A DNA stretch of 64,000 nt from Pleurodeles waltl (taxonomy: Eukaryota > Chordata > Amphibia > Caudata > Salamandridae), in assembly GCF_031143425.1 (NCBI RefSeq), contig NC_090444.1, positions 1,312,059,324-1,312,123,323 of the forward strand, written 5' to 3'. The notes under the pieces were generated by a model. It was given only the letters and a program-made list of their open reading frames with translations. It had not been told where the DNA came from and searched no databases. A program made the position numbers and the translations under genes. Positions 9,479 through 21,809 of the stretch are shown in pieces (within the stretch, counting starts at the first letter, position 1; every line of letters starts with the position of its first letter).

Positions 9479-12134
9479 TGTAAAGAAATGGCTCCCTGTT
9501 GCAGTTACCCCCCACTTTTTGCTTGATACTGTGCTGGGACCCTGCTAACCAGGCCCCAGCACCAGTGTTCTTTCACCTAAAATGTACCATTGTTTCCACA
9601 ATTGGCACAACCCTGGCACCTAGGTAAGTCCCTTGTAACTGGTATCCCTGGTACCAAGGGCCCTGATGCCAGGGAAGGTCTCTATGGGCTGCAGCATGTC
9701 TTATGCCACCCTAGGGACCCCTCACTCAGCACAGACACACTGCTTACCAGCTTGTGTGTGCTGGTGGGAAGAAAATGACTAAGTTGACATGGCACTCCCC
9801 TCAGGGTGCCATGCCAACCTCACACTGCCTATGGCATAGGTAACCCCTCTAACAGGCCTTACAGCCCTAAGGCAGGGTGCACTATACCACAGGTGAGGGC
9901 ATAGGTGCATGAGCACTATGCTCCTACAGTGTCTAAGCAAAACCTTAGACATTGTAAGTGCAGGGTAGCCATAAGAGTATATGGCCTGGGAGTCTGTCAA
10001 AAACGAACTCCACAGCTCCATAATGGCTACACTGAATACTAGGAAGTTTAGTATCAAACTTCTCAGAATAATAAACCCACACTGATGCCAGTGTTGGATT
10101 TATTAAAAAATGCACACAGAGTGCATCTTAGTGATGCCCCCTGTATTTTACCCAATTGTTCAGTGTAGGACTGACTGGTCTGTGCCAGCCTGCTGCTGAG
10201 AGATGAGTTTCTGACCCCATGCGGTGAGAGCCTTTGTGCTCTCTGAGGACAGAAACAAAGCCTGCTCTGGGTGGAGGTGCTTCCCACCTCCCCCCTGCAG
10301 GAACTGTAACACCTAGCAGTGAGCTTCAAAGGCTCAAGCTTCGTGTTACAATGCCCCAGGGCACTCCAGCTAGTGGAGATGCCCGCCCCCTGGACCCAGC
10401 CCCCACTTTTGGCGGCAAGTCCAGGAGAGATAATGAGAAAAACAAGGAGGAGTCACTGGCCAGTCAGGACAGCCCCTAAGGTGTCCTGAGCCGAGGTGAC
10501 TCTGACTTTTAGAAATCCTCCATCTTGCAGATGGAGGATTCCCCCAATAGGAATAGGGATGTGCCCCCCTCCCCTCAGGGAGGAGGCACAAAGAGGGTGT
10601 AGCCACCCTCAAGGACAGTAGCCATTGGCTACTGCCCTTCCAGACCTAAACACACCCCTAAATTCAGTATTTAGGGGCTCCCCAGAACCTAGGAACTCAG
10701 ATTCCTGCAACTTAAGAAGAAGAGGACTGCTGAGCTGAAAAACCCTGCAGAGAAGAAGAAGACACCAACTGCTTTGGCCCCAGCCCTACCGGCCTGTCTC
10801 CCTCCTTCGGAAGAAAACTGCTCCAGCGACGCTTTCCCCAGGACCAGCGACCTCTGAATCCTTAGAGGACTGCCCTGCTTCCAAAAGACCAAGAAACTCC
10901 CGAGAACAGTGGCCCTGTTCAACAAAGACTGCAACTTTGTTTCCAGAGGAGCAGATTTAAAGACCCCTGCAATCCCCGCAAGAAGCGTGAGACTTGCAAC
11001 ACTGCACCCGGCGACCCCGACTCGACTGGTGAAGAAACAACGCTACAGGGAGGACCCCCCGGCGACTCCAAGACTGTGAGTAACCAAAGTTGTCCCCCCT
11101 GAGCCCCCACAGCGACGCCTGCAGAGGGAATCCCGAGGCTCCCCCTGACCGCGACTGCCTGACTCTGAAATCCCGACGCCTGGAAAAGACCCTGCACCCG
11201 CAGCCCCCAGGACCTGAAGGATCGGAACTCCAGTGCAGGAGTGACCCCCAGGAGGCCCTCTCCCTTGCCCAGGTGGTGGCTACCCCGAGGAGCACCCCCC
11301 TTGCCTGCCTGCATCGCTGAAGAGACCCCTTGGTCTCCCATTGAAATCTATTGAGAACCCAACGCTTGTTTACACACTGCACCCGGCCGCCCCCGCGCTG
11401 CTGAAGGTGTACTTTTTGTGTGGACTTGTGTCCCCCCCGGTGCCCTACAAAACCCCCCTGGTCTGCCCTCCGAAGACGCGGGTACTTACCTGCTGGCAGA
11501 CTGGAACCAGGGCACCCCCTTCTCCATTGAAGCCTATGTGTTTTGGGCACCTCTTTGACCTCTGCACCTGACCGGCCCTGAGCTGCTGGTGTGGTGACTT
11601 TGGGGTTGCTCTGAACCCCCAACAGTGGGCTACCTTGGACCCCAATTTGAACCCCGTAGGTGGTTTACTTACCTGCAAGAACTAACAATAACTTACCCCC
11701 CTCAGGAACTGTGAAAATTGCACCATGTCCACTTTTAAAATAGCTATATGTGTTTTATGTGAAAAGTATATATGCTATTGTGATTATTCAAAGTTCCTAA
11801 AGTACTTACCTGCAATACCTTTCAAATGAGATATTACATGTAGAATTTGAACCTGTGGTTCTTAAAATAAACTAAGAAAAGATATTTTTCTATACAAAAA
11901 CCCATTTGCCTGGAATTGTCTTTGAGTGTGTGTTCCTCATTTATTGCCTGTGTGTATGTACAACAAATGCTTAACACTACTTCTTTGATAAGCCTACTGC
12001 TCGACCACACTACCACAAAATAGAGCATTAGTATTATCTCTTTTTGCCACTATCTTACCTCTAAGGGGAACCCTTGGACTCTGTGCATACTATTCCTTAC
12101 TTTGAAATAGTACATACAGAGCCAACTTCCTACA
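9479..12134 (+). mobile_element. 2,656-bp LTR-like element (family Y), probable solo LTR
   Basis: The element starts TGTAAAGAAATGGCTCC and ends AGCCAACTTCCTACA, that is TG...CA with related inverted ends. It is flanked by a perfect 5-bp direct repeat ATATC (9474-9478 and 12135-12139), the signature of LTR-retrotransposon integration. An AATAAA lies near 11867, fitting an LTR read on the plus strand. There is no reverse transcriptase or other domain, so the simplest reading is a solo LTR left by recombination; a TIR element with 5-bp duplication is the alternative. Frames of up to 221 codons at 10.9-11.6 kb are in GC-rich sequence and match no domain I know. Confidence 0.72.
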
Positions 12135-13343
12135 ATATCTACGTTTGGAAGTTGAAAATCTCCAGTGGGATGAAGCAGGAGACTGTAGCCGAAGACAATG
12201 CCAGGGGCTCAGATATCTCTTTGTAGAATGACCACTGGCAGGATTTGCTGTTGTTGAGAAGAAAGTCGCGGGAGAAGCATCAAAGTTAATACAAATGGCC
12301 ATGCACCTCGGGTGATAGGTAAGCTGGCAGGTCTTGGTCTTCTCTCGGTTCTCAGAGTAGTTTTTGGCCAAACATGTACGAAGTCCTCAGTTTTGAGTTT
12401 TGGTCATATGGAACATCACAATCAAGGGTCCAGGAATAGTGGGACACCACTTGGGGGCTCAGGACTCACTGACGCTGAGTACAGGTGTGGACTCAATATG
12501 GTGGAATCCTTTTGCGTCCTTGTAGCTCTGAACAGGAGGCCAGCAAACTAGCATTTGGAGTCACTCTGGTAGTCCTGGGTTCAGGTGAATATGTAGGGCT
12601 CAACAGCAGGGCTGGCTTCTGAAGGCTCAAGGCAGGCTCCATGCAGAAAAGCAGTCCTTCCAGCTACAGCAAAGCCATCTTGCAGAATGCACAGCAGGTC
12701 ACAGCAGCAGCCAGTCCTCTGAGAGTCCTTCCGCAGGTCCAGGTATGAGCTCAAGAGTTGGTGTGGGGGTATTATTTTTATACCTGGTGCCTTTGCTCTG
12801 AGAAGCTTCTTGAAAATGTCTTTGAAGAGTATGGGATTACCTGACTCCCCTGCTCTTGTTCCAAGTTGCAGTGACAATGTGGAGGTGATAAGTCCTTGTG
12901 TGAAGCAGAGCACAGCCTACTTAGTTGTAAGTGGGGCTGTGCTCAGCTTCACCTCCACCTCCTGCCAGCAGATGGCCCATTCAGGCACACCTAATCTATT
13001 TATTATGTGACTGTCTGAGAGGAATTCACTAAATCTGTCAGTTGCACCATTTTATGTGACCCAAGACCCAGGCTGCATGCACCAAAGGGCAGGAAAATGG
13101 TAACTTTCTTAAAGTGACATTTTCAAAATTGTAATTTTAAATACAACTTTACCATTAAAGATGATTTTTCATTGCAATTTCATAGATTCCAAGCATGAAC
13201 TGGCTACCTGGTCCCAATCAATAGTAAGTCAACCCAATGTTATCATATGGGACAGGTAGGCCTCACAGTAGTAAAAAAACAAATTTAGGAGTTTTTCGCT
13301 ACCAGGACATGTAAAATTTAAAAGCACATGTCCAAACTTTTAG
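12135..13343 (+). repeat. Repeat X copy 2, middle segment
   Basis: Continues repeat X after the LTR-like insertion. The run AAAGTGACATTTTCAAAATT with the following TACCATTAAAGATG matches the 45.6-47.5 kb copy at about 46970-47030. It is interrupted again at 13344 by the TTAA-flanked element. Confidence 0.55.
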
Positions 13344-13756
13344 CCCCTTCGGTGCCTTGGATGAGGTGGTCTCGTCCCAGCACACGGTTCCCATGTGCCT
13401 GTGATGAGACCACCTCGTCCTGCACCGGGCCCACGAGGGAAGTGCTAGCGCTCCCCCGTGAACCCCACACCCACACCCCCGTCAGGGATGAAAGGGGAAT
13501 CATTTCCCCTTTCACCCCCGACCCCCCCCCACCTCTCTCCAGTGACGTCTGATGGCATCAGCACGCGATCGCATGCTGACCTCATCAGAGGTCGCCTCCC
13601 GTCACGCTGGAAGTGATCCGGAACAGAAATGCTAAGCATTTCTCTTCCGCTTGGGAGGAGGGGGGCAGGAGAGACATCGGAAGAAAGGAGAGGCTTTTCC
13701 TTTCTTTCAATGTCATTTTGAGCATTTCTGCTTCCAGATCGTGATGCAATCGGGCA

Positions 13757-14800
13757 GCAGAAATGCCCACTAGACACCAGGGACTTTATTTTTTTAAAAA
13801 CATTTGCACGAGGGGAGTAGTCCCTTGGGCAAGGGTCGCTTCCTAGGGGGCCATATTATTTTTAGGCCCTTTCTGCCCCTCCCTGGGGGCAGATCGGCCT
13901 TATATAATTAGGCCGATCTGCCTCGAGGGGGGGGGGCAGAAATGCCCACTTGACACCAGGATATTTTTATGTTTTTTTTTTTTTCTTTTATGTGCAGGGA
14001 GCGACCCCTTAGGCACGGGTCGATCCCTGGGGGGGGGGGGAAATTGTGTTTAGGCCATTTCTGCCCCCCTGGAGGGAGATTGGCCTAATATAATTAGGCC
14101 GATCTTCTCCCAGAGGGGGCAGAAATGCCTACTAGACATCCGGGATTTTTTTTTGTGTGTTTTCTAATAAAGGGAGCGGCCCTTTGGGCAACTGTCACTT
14201 CTTAGGGGCCATATTATTTTTAGGCCATTTCTGCCCCCACCCAGGAGGCAGATCGGCCTAATATAATTAGTCCGATCTGCCTCCAGGGGGGGCAGAAACC
14301 TCTAGACACCAGAGATATATATATATTGTTATTTACTTTATGTTTTTATGTATGGGGAGCGACCCCTTAGGCAAGGGTCGCTCCCTTGAGGGGCAAATTG
14401 TATTTAGGCCATTTCTGCCCCCTTGAGGGCAGATCGGCCTATTTTTGTTAGGCCAATCTGGCCCAGAGAGGGGCAGAAACCACTAGACACCAGGGATTGG
14501 TGTGTATGTGTGTGTTTTGTTTGTGGGGGCAGCCCCCTTGGGCAAGGGTCACTCCCAATAGGGACACATTACTGTTGACCATATCTGTCCCCGTTGGGGC
14601 AGATTGGCATATTTTGGGAGGCCATTATGCCCCCAAGGGGAGCAGAAAGCTCACCAGAGACCAGGGAAGATTTTTTTTTCAAAACAAGACGGTGGGGTTA
14701 TGGCCAGACCCCCACCCCAAATAAATGAGGCCAAAGTTGTTCTGCCCACCAGTGGGCAGATGGGGCAATTACCCCGATCCACACCCCAGGGGCCAAAAGT
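13757..14800. repeat. Minisatellite, ~170-183-bp units each with an internal hairpin
   Basis: The phrase GCAGAAATGCC/GCAGAAACC followed by ACTAGACACCAGGGA recurs at 13757, 13936, 14119, 14292, 14473 and 14642, steps of 179, 183, 173, 181 and 169 bp, with a decayed unit near 14790. Each unit carries an inverted repeat around TAATATAATTA with arms like GGCAGATCGGCC and GGCCGATCTGCC, able to fold into a long hairpin. Units end in runs of G or C. No coding potential. Confidence 0.82.
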
Positions 14801-15434
14801 CTACTAGATGCCATGAAATAAAAAATAAAAAAGTAGTGGGGTGGTGACTACCAACCAGTATGGGCCTGGTTATGCCCTCACCCGAGCTGAAGGGGCTAAC
14901 AGTCATTCAGCTCTCCCCCACACACTAAAACATCTTATCCCATGACAAGCAAGAGGACGTTTGATTTTTTGGTTTTTGTTTTACATTTGGACCATGAGAG
15001 CTTAGTAACTCTCAAAATCGTCCCACTTGGAATGGGGAGGGCTGCACTTTTTTCTACTTTGGGACACTGCCATGTAGAAAAATCCACAGGACCTAGACAC
15101 ATCTGAAAACTAAACATGTAGTTGATTCCAGGGTGGTGTGCTTCACATGCACCCGCATCATTTCCTTACCCACCATGCCCCGCAAACCTGCAACTTTGCT
15201 GGAAATCACACATTTTTCCCACATTTTCGTGATGGAACCTTCCAGAATCTGCAGGAATCCACAAAATTCCTACCACCCAGCATTGCCTCATCTATACCGA
15301 TAACATTTCTGCTGCACTTGTCAGCCTAAAAATGTTTTGTTTCAAACTGCCCTTTTGGACCCACTTTGGTTCCCCCTCAATTTTGACGTGTTTTTGGCTC
15401 TTCCCTGTCACAAACACTTGGCCCACCTACACAA

Positions 15435-17340
15435 GTGAGGTATCATTTTTACCGGGAGACTAAGGGGAACACTGGGTGGTAGGAAAATTGGTGCAGTGAT
15501 CAGAAATGTGGGAAAAAAAGTGATGTTTTAGCTAAATTTGAGGTTTGTGAGGATTCTGGGTAAGAAAACATTGGGGGATCCACGCAAGTCACACCTCTCT
15601 TGAATCCCTCGAGTGTCTAGATTTCAGAAATGTCTGGGTTTGGTAGGTCTCCCTAGATGGCTGCTGAGCCCAGGACCAAAAACGCAGGTGCCCCCCGCAA
15701 AAACAGGTTGTTTTCTATTTGATAATTTTGATGTGTCCAGATAGTGTTTTGGGGCATTTCCTGTTGCGAGCAGAAGGCCTATCCACACAAGTGAGGTACC
15801 ATTTTTATCGGGAGACTTTGGGGAACACTGGGTGGAAGGAAATTTGTGGCTCCTCTCAGATTCAAGAACTTTCTGTCACCGAAATGTGAGGAAAAAGTGT
15901 TTTTTTAGCCACATTTTGAGGTTTGCAAAGGATTCTGGGTAACAGAACCTGGTGAGAGCACCACAAGTCACCCCATCTTGGATTCCCCTAGGTCTCTAGT
16001 TTAAAAAAATGCACAGGTGTGGTAGGTTTCCCTAGGTGGCGGCTGAGCTACAGGCCAAAATCCACAGGTGTGCACTTTGCAAAAAACACCACTGTTTTCT
16101 TTGAGAAAATGTGATGTGTCCACTTTGTGTTTTGGGGCATTTCCTGTCGCGGGCACTAGGCCTACCCACACAAGTGAGGTACCATTGTTATCAGGAGACT
16201 TGAGGGAACCCTGGGTGGAAGGAAATCTGTGGCTCCTCTCAGATTCCAGAACTTTCTGTCACCGAAATGTGAGGAAAAAGTATTTTTTTAGCCACATTTT
16301 GAGGTTTGCAAAGGATTCTTGGTAACAGAACCTGGTCAGAGCCCCACAAGTCACCCCATCTTGGATTCCCCTATGTCTCTAGTTTTCAAAAATGCACAGG
16401 TTTAATAGGTTTCCCTAGGTGGCGGCTGAGCTAGAGGCCAAAATCCACAGGTAGGCATTTTGCAAAAAACACCCCTGTTTTCTGTGGAAAAATGTGATGT
16501 GTCACGTTGTGTTTTGGGGCATTTCCTGTCGCGGGCACTAGGCCTACCCACACAAGTGAGGTATCACTTTTATCAGGAGACTTATGGGAATGCTGGGTGG
16601 AAGGAAATTTGTGGCTCCTCTCAGATTCAAGAACTTTCTGTCACCGAAATGTGAGGAAAAAGTATTTTTTTTGCCACATTTTGAGGTTTGCAAAGGATTC
16701 TGGGTAACAGAACCTGGTGAGAGCCCCACAAGTCACCCCATCCTGGATTCTCCTAGGTCTCTAGTTTTAAAAAATGCACAGGTTTGGTAGGTTTCCCTAG
16801 GTGGCGGCTGAGCTAGAGGCCAAAATCCACAGGTAGGCACTTCTCAAAAAACACCCCTGTTTTCTGTGGAAAAATGTGATGTGTGCACGTTGTGTTTTGG
16901 GGCATTTCCTGTCACGGGCACTAGGCCTACCCACACAAGTGAGGTATCATTTTTATCAGGAGACATATGGGAATGCTGGGTGAAAGGAAATTTGTGGCTC
17001 CTCTCAGATTCCAGAACTTCATGTCACCGAAATGTGAGGAAAAAGTGTTTTTTTAGCCACATTTTGAGGTTTGCAAAGGATTCTGGGTAACAGAACCTGG
17101 CGAGAGCCCCAGAAGTCACCCCGTCTTGGATTCCCCTAGGTCTCTAGTTTTAAAAAATGCACAGGTTTGGTAGGTTTCCCTAGGTGCCGGCTGAGCTAGA
17201 GGCCAAAATCCACAGGTAGGCACTTTGCAAAAAACACCTCTGTTTTCTTTGGGAAAATTTGATGTGTCCACGTTGTGTTTTGGGGCACTTTCTGACGCGG
17301 TCGCTGGGCCTACCCACACAAGTGAGGTACCATTTTTATC
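15435..17340. repeat. Tandem array of ~383-bp units
   Basis: The phrase CACAAGTGAGGTA(C/T)CA recurs, with GTGAGG at 15435, 15791, 16174, 16556, 16939 and 17322. Steps are 356, 383, 382, 383 and 383 bp. Shared unit text includes TCACCGAAATGTGAGG, GGTTTGCAAAGGATTCT and CACAGGTAGGCA. The series of near-identical 60-85-codon frames here (with sequences like DSRTFCHRNVRKK) is a by-product of the repetition, not a gene. The first unit is the most diverged. Confidence 0.88.
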
Positions 17341-18428
17341 GGGAGACTTGGGGGATCATAGAATAGCAAAACAAGTGTTATTGCCCCTTGTCTTTTTTCT
17401 ACATTTTTTCCTTCCAAATATAAGACAGTGTGTAAAAAAGACATCTATTTGAGAAATGCCCTGTAATTCACATGCTAGTATGGGCACCCCAGAATTCAGA
17501 GATGTGCCAATAACCACTGCTCCTCAACACCTTATCTTGTGCCCATTTTGGAAATACAAAGGTTTTCTTGATACCTATTTTTTACTCTTTATATTTCAGC
17601 AAATGAATTGCTATATTCCTGGTATAGAATGAAAACCCACTGCAAGGTGCAGCTCACTTATTTGCTCTGGGTAACTAGGGTTCTTGATAAACCTACAAGC
17701 CCTATATATCCGAGCAACCAGAAGAGTCAAGCAGACGTAATGGTATATTGCTTTCAAGAATCTGACATTGCAGGAAAAAGTTACAGAGTAAAACGTAGAG
17801 AAAAATGGCTGTTTTTTTCACCCCAATTTCAATATTTGTTTTATTTCAGTTGTTATTTTCTGCAGGAAACCCTTGTAGGATCTACACAAATTACCCATTG
17901 CTGAATTCAGAATTTGGTCTAATTTTCAGAAATGTTTAGGTTTCTGGGATCCAGCATTGGTTTCACACCCATTTCTGTCACTGACTGGAAGGAGGCTGTC
18001 AGCCCAGAAAATCATAAAAATGGGGTATGTCCCAGTAAAATGCCAAAATTGTGTTGATAAATTGGGTTTTCTGATTCAAGTCTGCCTGTTCTTGAAAGCT
18101 GGGAAGCTGGTGATTATAGTACTGCAAACCCTTTCTTGATGCCAATTCCAGGGAAGAAACCACAAGCCTTCTTCTGCAGCCCTTTTTTCCTTTTTAAAAA
18201 CAAAAAACGAAATATTTACTATATTTTGGCTAATTTATTGGTCTCCTTCAGGAAAACCCACAAAGTCTGGGTACCTCTAGAATCCCTAGCATGTAGGAAA
18301 AAAAGGATGCAAATTTGGCGTGGGTAGCTTATGTGGACAAAAAGTTATGAGGGCCTAAGCGTGCCCTGCCCCAAATAGCCAAAAAAAGGCTTGGCACCTG
18401 AGTAGGAAAAGGCCTGGCAGCGAAGGGG
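17341..18428. other. Right interior of the TTAA element, no array
   Basis: AT-rich sequence without tandem repeats; frames up to 98 codons (17608-17904) show no recognisable domain. It ends with the terminal inverted repeat at 18428. Confidence 0.4.
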
Positions 18429-18838
18429 TTAATTATAATGCACCCTCTATGGGCTATCTAGGGCCTACCTTAGGGGTGACGTTTATGCAATAAAAGGGGA
18501 GTTTAAGGCTTGGCAAGGGGGATATAATGCCAAGTTGATTTGACAGTTTGAAACTCCATTCAGGCTGCAATGACAAGCCTGGGACATGTTTTAGGGTGCT
18601 ACTTAAGTGGGTAGCAAAACAACTGCTGTAAATTCGCTAGTATCATTTAATTTACAGGCTGTGGGTATATGATACACCATTCTACAATGGACTTATAAGT
18701 AAATTAAATATGCCAATCAGGTGTAAACCTGTCAAACTATGTTTAGGGTAGTGAGCACAAGCACTTTAGCAATGGTTAGCAGTGGCAAATGCACAGAGTC
18801 CTAAGGCCAACAAAAATGAATTTCAGTGCAAACAGGGA
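18429..18838 (+). repeat. Repeat X copy 2, right segment
   Basis: Begins TTAATTATAATGCACCCT, matching the AATACCATGCACCCT region of the 45.6-47.5 kb copy, and is the reverse complement of 6050-6450. It ends where the 3' end of the minus-strand LINE begins. Confidence 0.6.
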
Positions 18839-19260
18839 ATGAAAGAATGAATAGTTTATTGTACAGATAAAACAATCCCAAATATATAAAACAAAAAACA
18901 GTAGATTATACATTTACTTAAAATGAAAAAAGCCCCAGCTGCTTATATGAGCTGATAAAACAGACATTAAATACATACTAAATAACTCAATAATTTATGT
19001 ACGCTAACATCAGTAACAAGCATTCTCACAATAAAATTGTATGACCTGCAATTAAGATATGACTGGGCCTCCAAAAACAGGAACCCCCACATAATGCATA
19101 ATGAACAAATGACCCACAGTAGTTAAAGCCCTGATAGTGTAAATTTGAAGTTCAGCAACTTAACAAAATTAATTAAAACTTAAAGTGGGCAAGAGTGGAG
19201 GTCAATTTCAAACATCATTATCCAGTGCTCGCAGTGCCACTAAATTTGGTCTGAGCATCT

Positions 19261-20130
19261 TTAACAGATTTGGTCAAAAAAACGTTCAACATTGATTTCA
19301 CACGAATACAGAGACATAATAATAGCCTGCTGACAGGAGCGGTTACCCAATTCATTCCAATTACTCCGAAGTGGAGATCTACGCTCCTTGAGCAGGACGG
19401 GACACAAACAAACCACGTGTTCAATGGTTTCTTCCCAATGACCACAACCCCTACACATTACACCCTCCTCCGTCGTTGACTGCCATGTGGGTAGATGTTT
19501 CAGAAAAGCCCAATTGCCCATCCTTAAAGCCATAAATGTCTCTTTCAGACGAAATCTGTATGAGCAAGAAAGATAGCCAGCTGGAGTGCCTGGCTTAAAT
19601 GAATTAATTACCAACCAGGCGTACTTAAGTTTGGCAAGGAGGGATGGAGCCAAATGATACGAACATAGATGAATGATCTTTTTGACACCCAGTTTAAAAA
19701 GAGGATGGGGGAGGTGACTTGCCCAGAGGTCCTCAGCTTTCAATCGCCGTTTGAAATCAGTCAGAAAGAGGAAGTGAGCCCCCTTTGCTTTAAACTCACT
19801 GATTTCCAGCCACAAAGCTGACTCCAAACTACCTTACCGGTGTAACTCATGACAAAGCTTGAGGAAAGCACCAGCACCTTCTGCCTGCTGATCCAAAAGC
19901 CCAAATTCCAATCGCACCTGCGCAGGAGAGGCAAGATGCGGTATATGAAAGGCCCTCTTGTAAATCTTTTTGACCAGCCTATTTAACAGACATGAGCCAT
20001 TACCCAGCAAAATTTCCTGACCATAAGATAATGAAGGGATAATCTTTGCTCTCGTAATTCCCATTAATGGGAGGAGATTCGGCCCTTCGAGAGCTTTAAA
20101 TAATGTAGAAAAAGCCACCTGCAGAGCCAC
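19261..20130 (-). pseudogene. LINE A C-terminal region with zinc knuckle
   Basis: Two frames (19834-20130 and 19261-19827) give the thumb and C-terminal region. The second ends with CRGCGHWEETIEHVVCLCP, a C-x2-C-x6-H-x4-C knuckle typical of LINE protein C-termini. A stop and small frame change separate the two frames at about 19830. The 188-codon frame is the best-preserved part of the element. Confidence 0.7.
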
Positions 20131-20306
20131 AGCTTTAAGTTCAGTCTCCTTCCCAAGCCTAACAAAGCTACCCCTTTAATCAAGATGTACCCCTATATAT
20201 TTATAAGACTGATCTGAGATAAGCTTACTACTCTTATACTACCAGCTGATCCCCAGATGCTTTTTCCTGCCAAAGGAGACTGCTTTGGTTTTGAGCAAAT
20301 GAACTT

Positions 20307-21394
20307 CTAATTGATTCTCAAGCATATAAGATGCAAGTTGGTTAAGCAGCTGGCGAAGACCAATCTTGATATGGCTAAACATTGCCAGGTCATCAGTGTA
20401 GAGCAAGTGGCTGAGCCTAAGACTACTGATCTTGGGGGGGGGAGGGGGTTGTGAGAATTAACAGCATCTAGAGCCGATGACAAATCTGCAATAAACAGAT
20501 TAAAAAGCAGGGGAGCAAGCATGCAACCCTGCTTCACACTGCAACATGTGGAAATTTTCCTGGAAAGGGAACAACCATCTCCTAATTTAATAGAGACCCA
20601 GGTATCTGTGTGTAGTTCTATAATGGCACCCAAAAGCTCTGATGGAATCCCCCAGTTTTGCAATTTAGCCCACAAGGTGCTCCTGGAAATCTGATCGAAT
20701 GCTGCCTTAAAATCAACAAAACAGCAATGCAGCACAGAGCCTGATGAAATTGCTCTGTCCATGAAAATAGAGAGGGCCAATAAGTTTGTAGATGTACCAG
20801 AAGCTGCAGAGAACCCTGTTTGAACAATGGGGATTAATCCCTTCAACTCTGCCCAGGCACAAAGATCTTGCAACAGATGACTAGCAAAAAACTTGGCCTC
20901 ATTATGAAGCAAGACGATCTACCTGAAATTGGCTGGATCCGACCTTAAACCACTTTTATGTAGAAGATGAAGTGTGGCACCACGCCAGGAATTGTTGAAC
21001 TCAAAAGACAATATTCAAACAGATGCGCAGGATGAACTGCCCAAAAGGACATGTCCTGTTTGACCAGCATCTTTGAGAGACCGTTGGGACCTGGGGCTCC
21101 ATCTTGCTTTGCCCTGGAAATTATATGATGGCGACGAGGCTGTGAAAAGGTCTTGTCTTCAAGAGGAGAAAACACGGACACAGCAGACTGAGAAAGAAAC
21201 TTGACCAGGACTGCTATGGTGGAGTAAGCCCTCTCTCTCAGAAGATTCCCATTGAGGTTGCTTGCTGAGAAATGTTTAATCAAGTAGGTCGTCCAGTCAC
21301 CTTCCGTGATATTGACAGTACCAAGACCCCTCTGTTTGTTTGTTAAATTGTTAATAAGGAACCAACATTTTCTGGTATTTAGATCCTTACTCAC
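20307..21394 (-). pseudogene. LINE A reverse transcriptase
   Basis: The fingers motif AKQDGAPGPNGLSKMLVK lies in the 20945-21394 frame. The 20307-20912 frame carries the first catalytic motif FVDFKAAFDQISR and motif B CSVKQGCMLAPLLFNLFIAD. The catalytic box reads LLYTDDLAMF (YTDD) at about 20385-20415, but in a different frame from the preceding motif, so at least one indel lies between about 20415 and 20460, near a G-rich tract. Functional loss is certain in this copy. Confidence 0.82.
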
Positions 21395-21809
21395 AGTTTA
21401 GCCCAAAACTGATTAAAATATCCTTGATGGTCAACATAAATAGCCTTCCTATAATCGTTCTGTAGTTCCTTGTGTCTAATTAATAGACCCTCAGAGTCGG
21501 GCCTCTTACTAATTGCCCTATCTAGTCTGTTACACGCTTTCTCTGAGAAATAGCGAAGGGCAAAAGTGAGATGGAATTACATGCGGGTTGGTGAAACCTT
21601 GACCATAAAAAGGAAGAATATTTATCCCATAACTTAATTGGGGATGCACAACCAGGTCCTTCAGTATTGAGGAAGTTTACACATCCAACCATTACTGTAC
21701 CACTAATAGAGGGGTTCCATTCTATGCATTTTAGTGACTCAGAACAAACGCCACTACCCACAGCCCACGCAACATCATGGAAATGAAAACTAAATTTTAT
21801 ATTTACAAT

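Larger units (their letters stand above)
13344..18428. mobile_element. 5,085-bp inverted-repeat element with TTAA-type target (piggyBac/Kolobok-like, non-autonomous)
   Basis: The left end is CCCCTTCGGTGCCTTGG and the right end, reverse complemented, CCCCTTCGCTGCCAGG, a short terminal inverted repeat. The flanks are TTAG on the left and TTAA on the right, best explained by a duplicated TTAA with one mutation. Repeat X resumes directly after it, which supports a single insertion. TTAA target choice and CCC-starting ends point to piggyBac or Kolobok. No transposase was seen. The interior holds an array of about 180-bp units (13757-14800) and one of about 383-bp units (15435-17340), then AT-rich filler. 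Confidence 0.6.

Noticed and set aside
10957..11622. 221-codon minus-strand open frame
   Set aside because: GC-rich interior of the LTR-like element; no recognisable domain, overlaps equally open frames on both strands.
16068..17090. Series of similar 60-85-codon frames that look like a gene family
   Set aside because: They repeat with the 383-bp tandem unit; similarity reflects DNA repetition, not protein selection.
13757..17340. CRISPR-like array
   Set aside because: Units are whole-length tandem repeats without unique spacers, in a eukaryotic transposon context.
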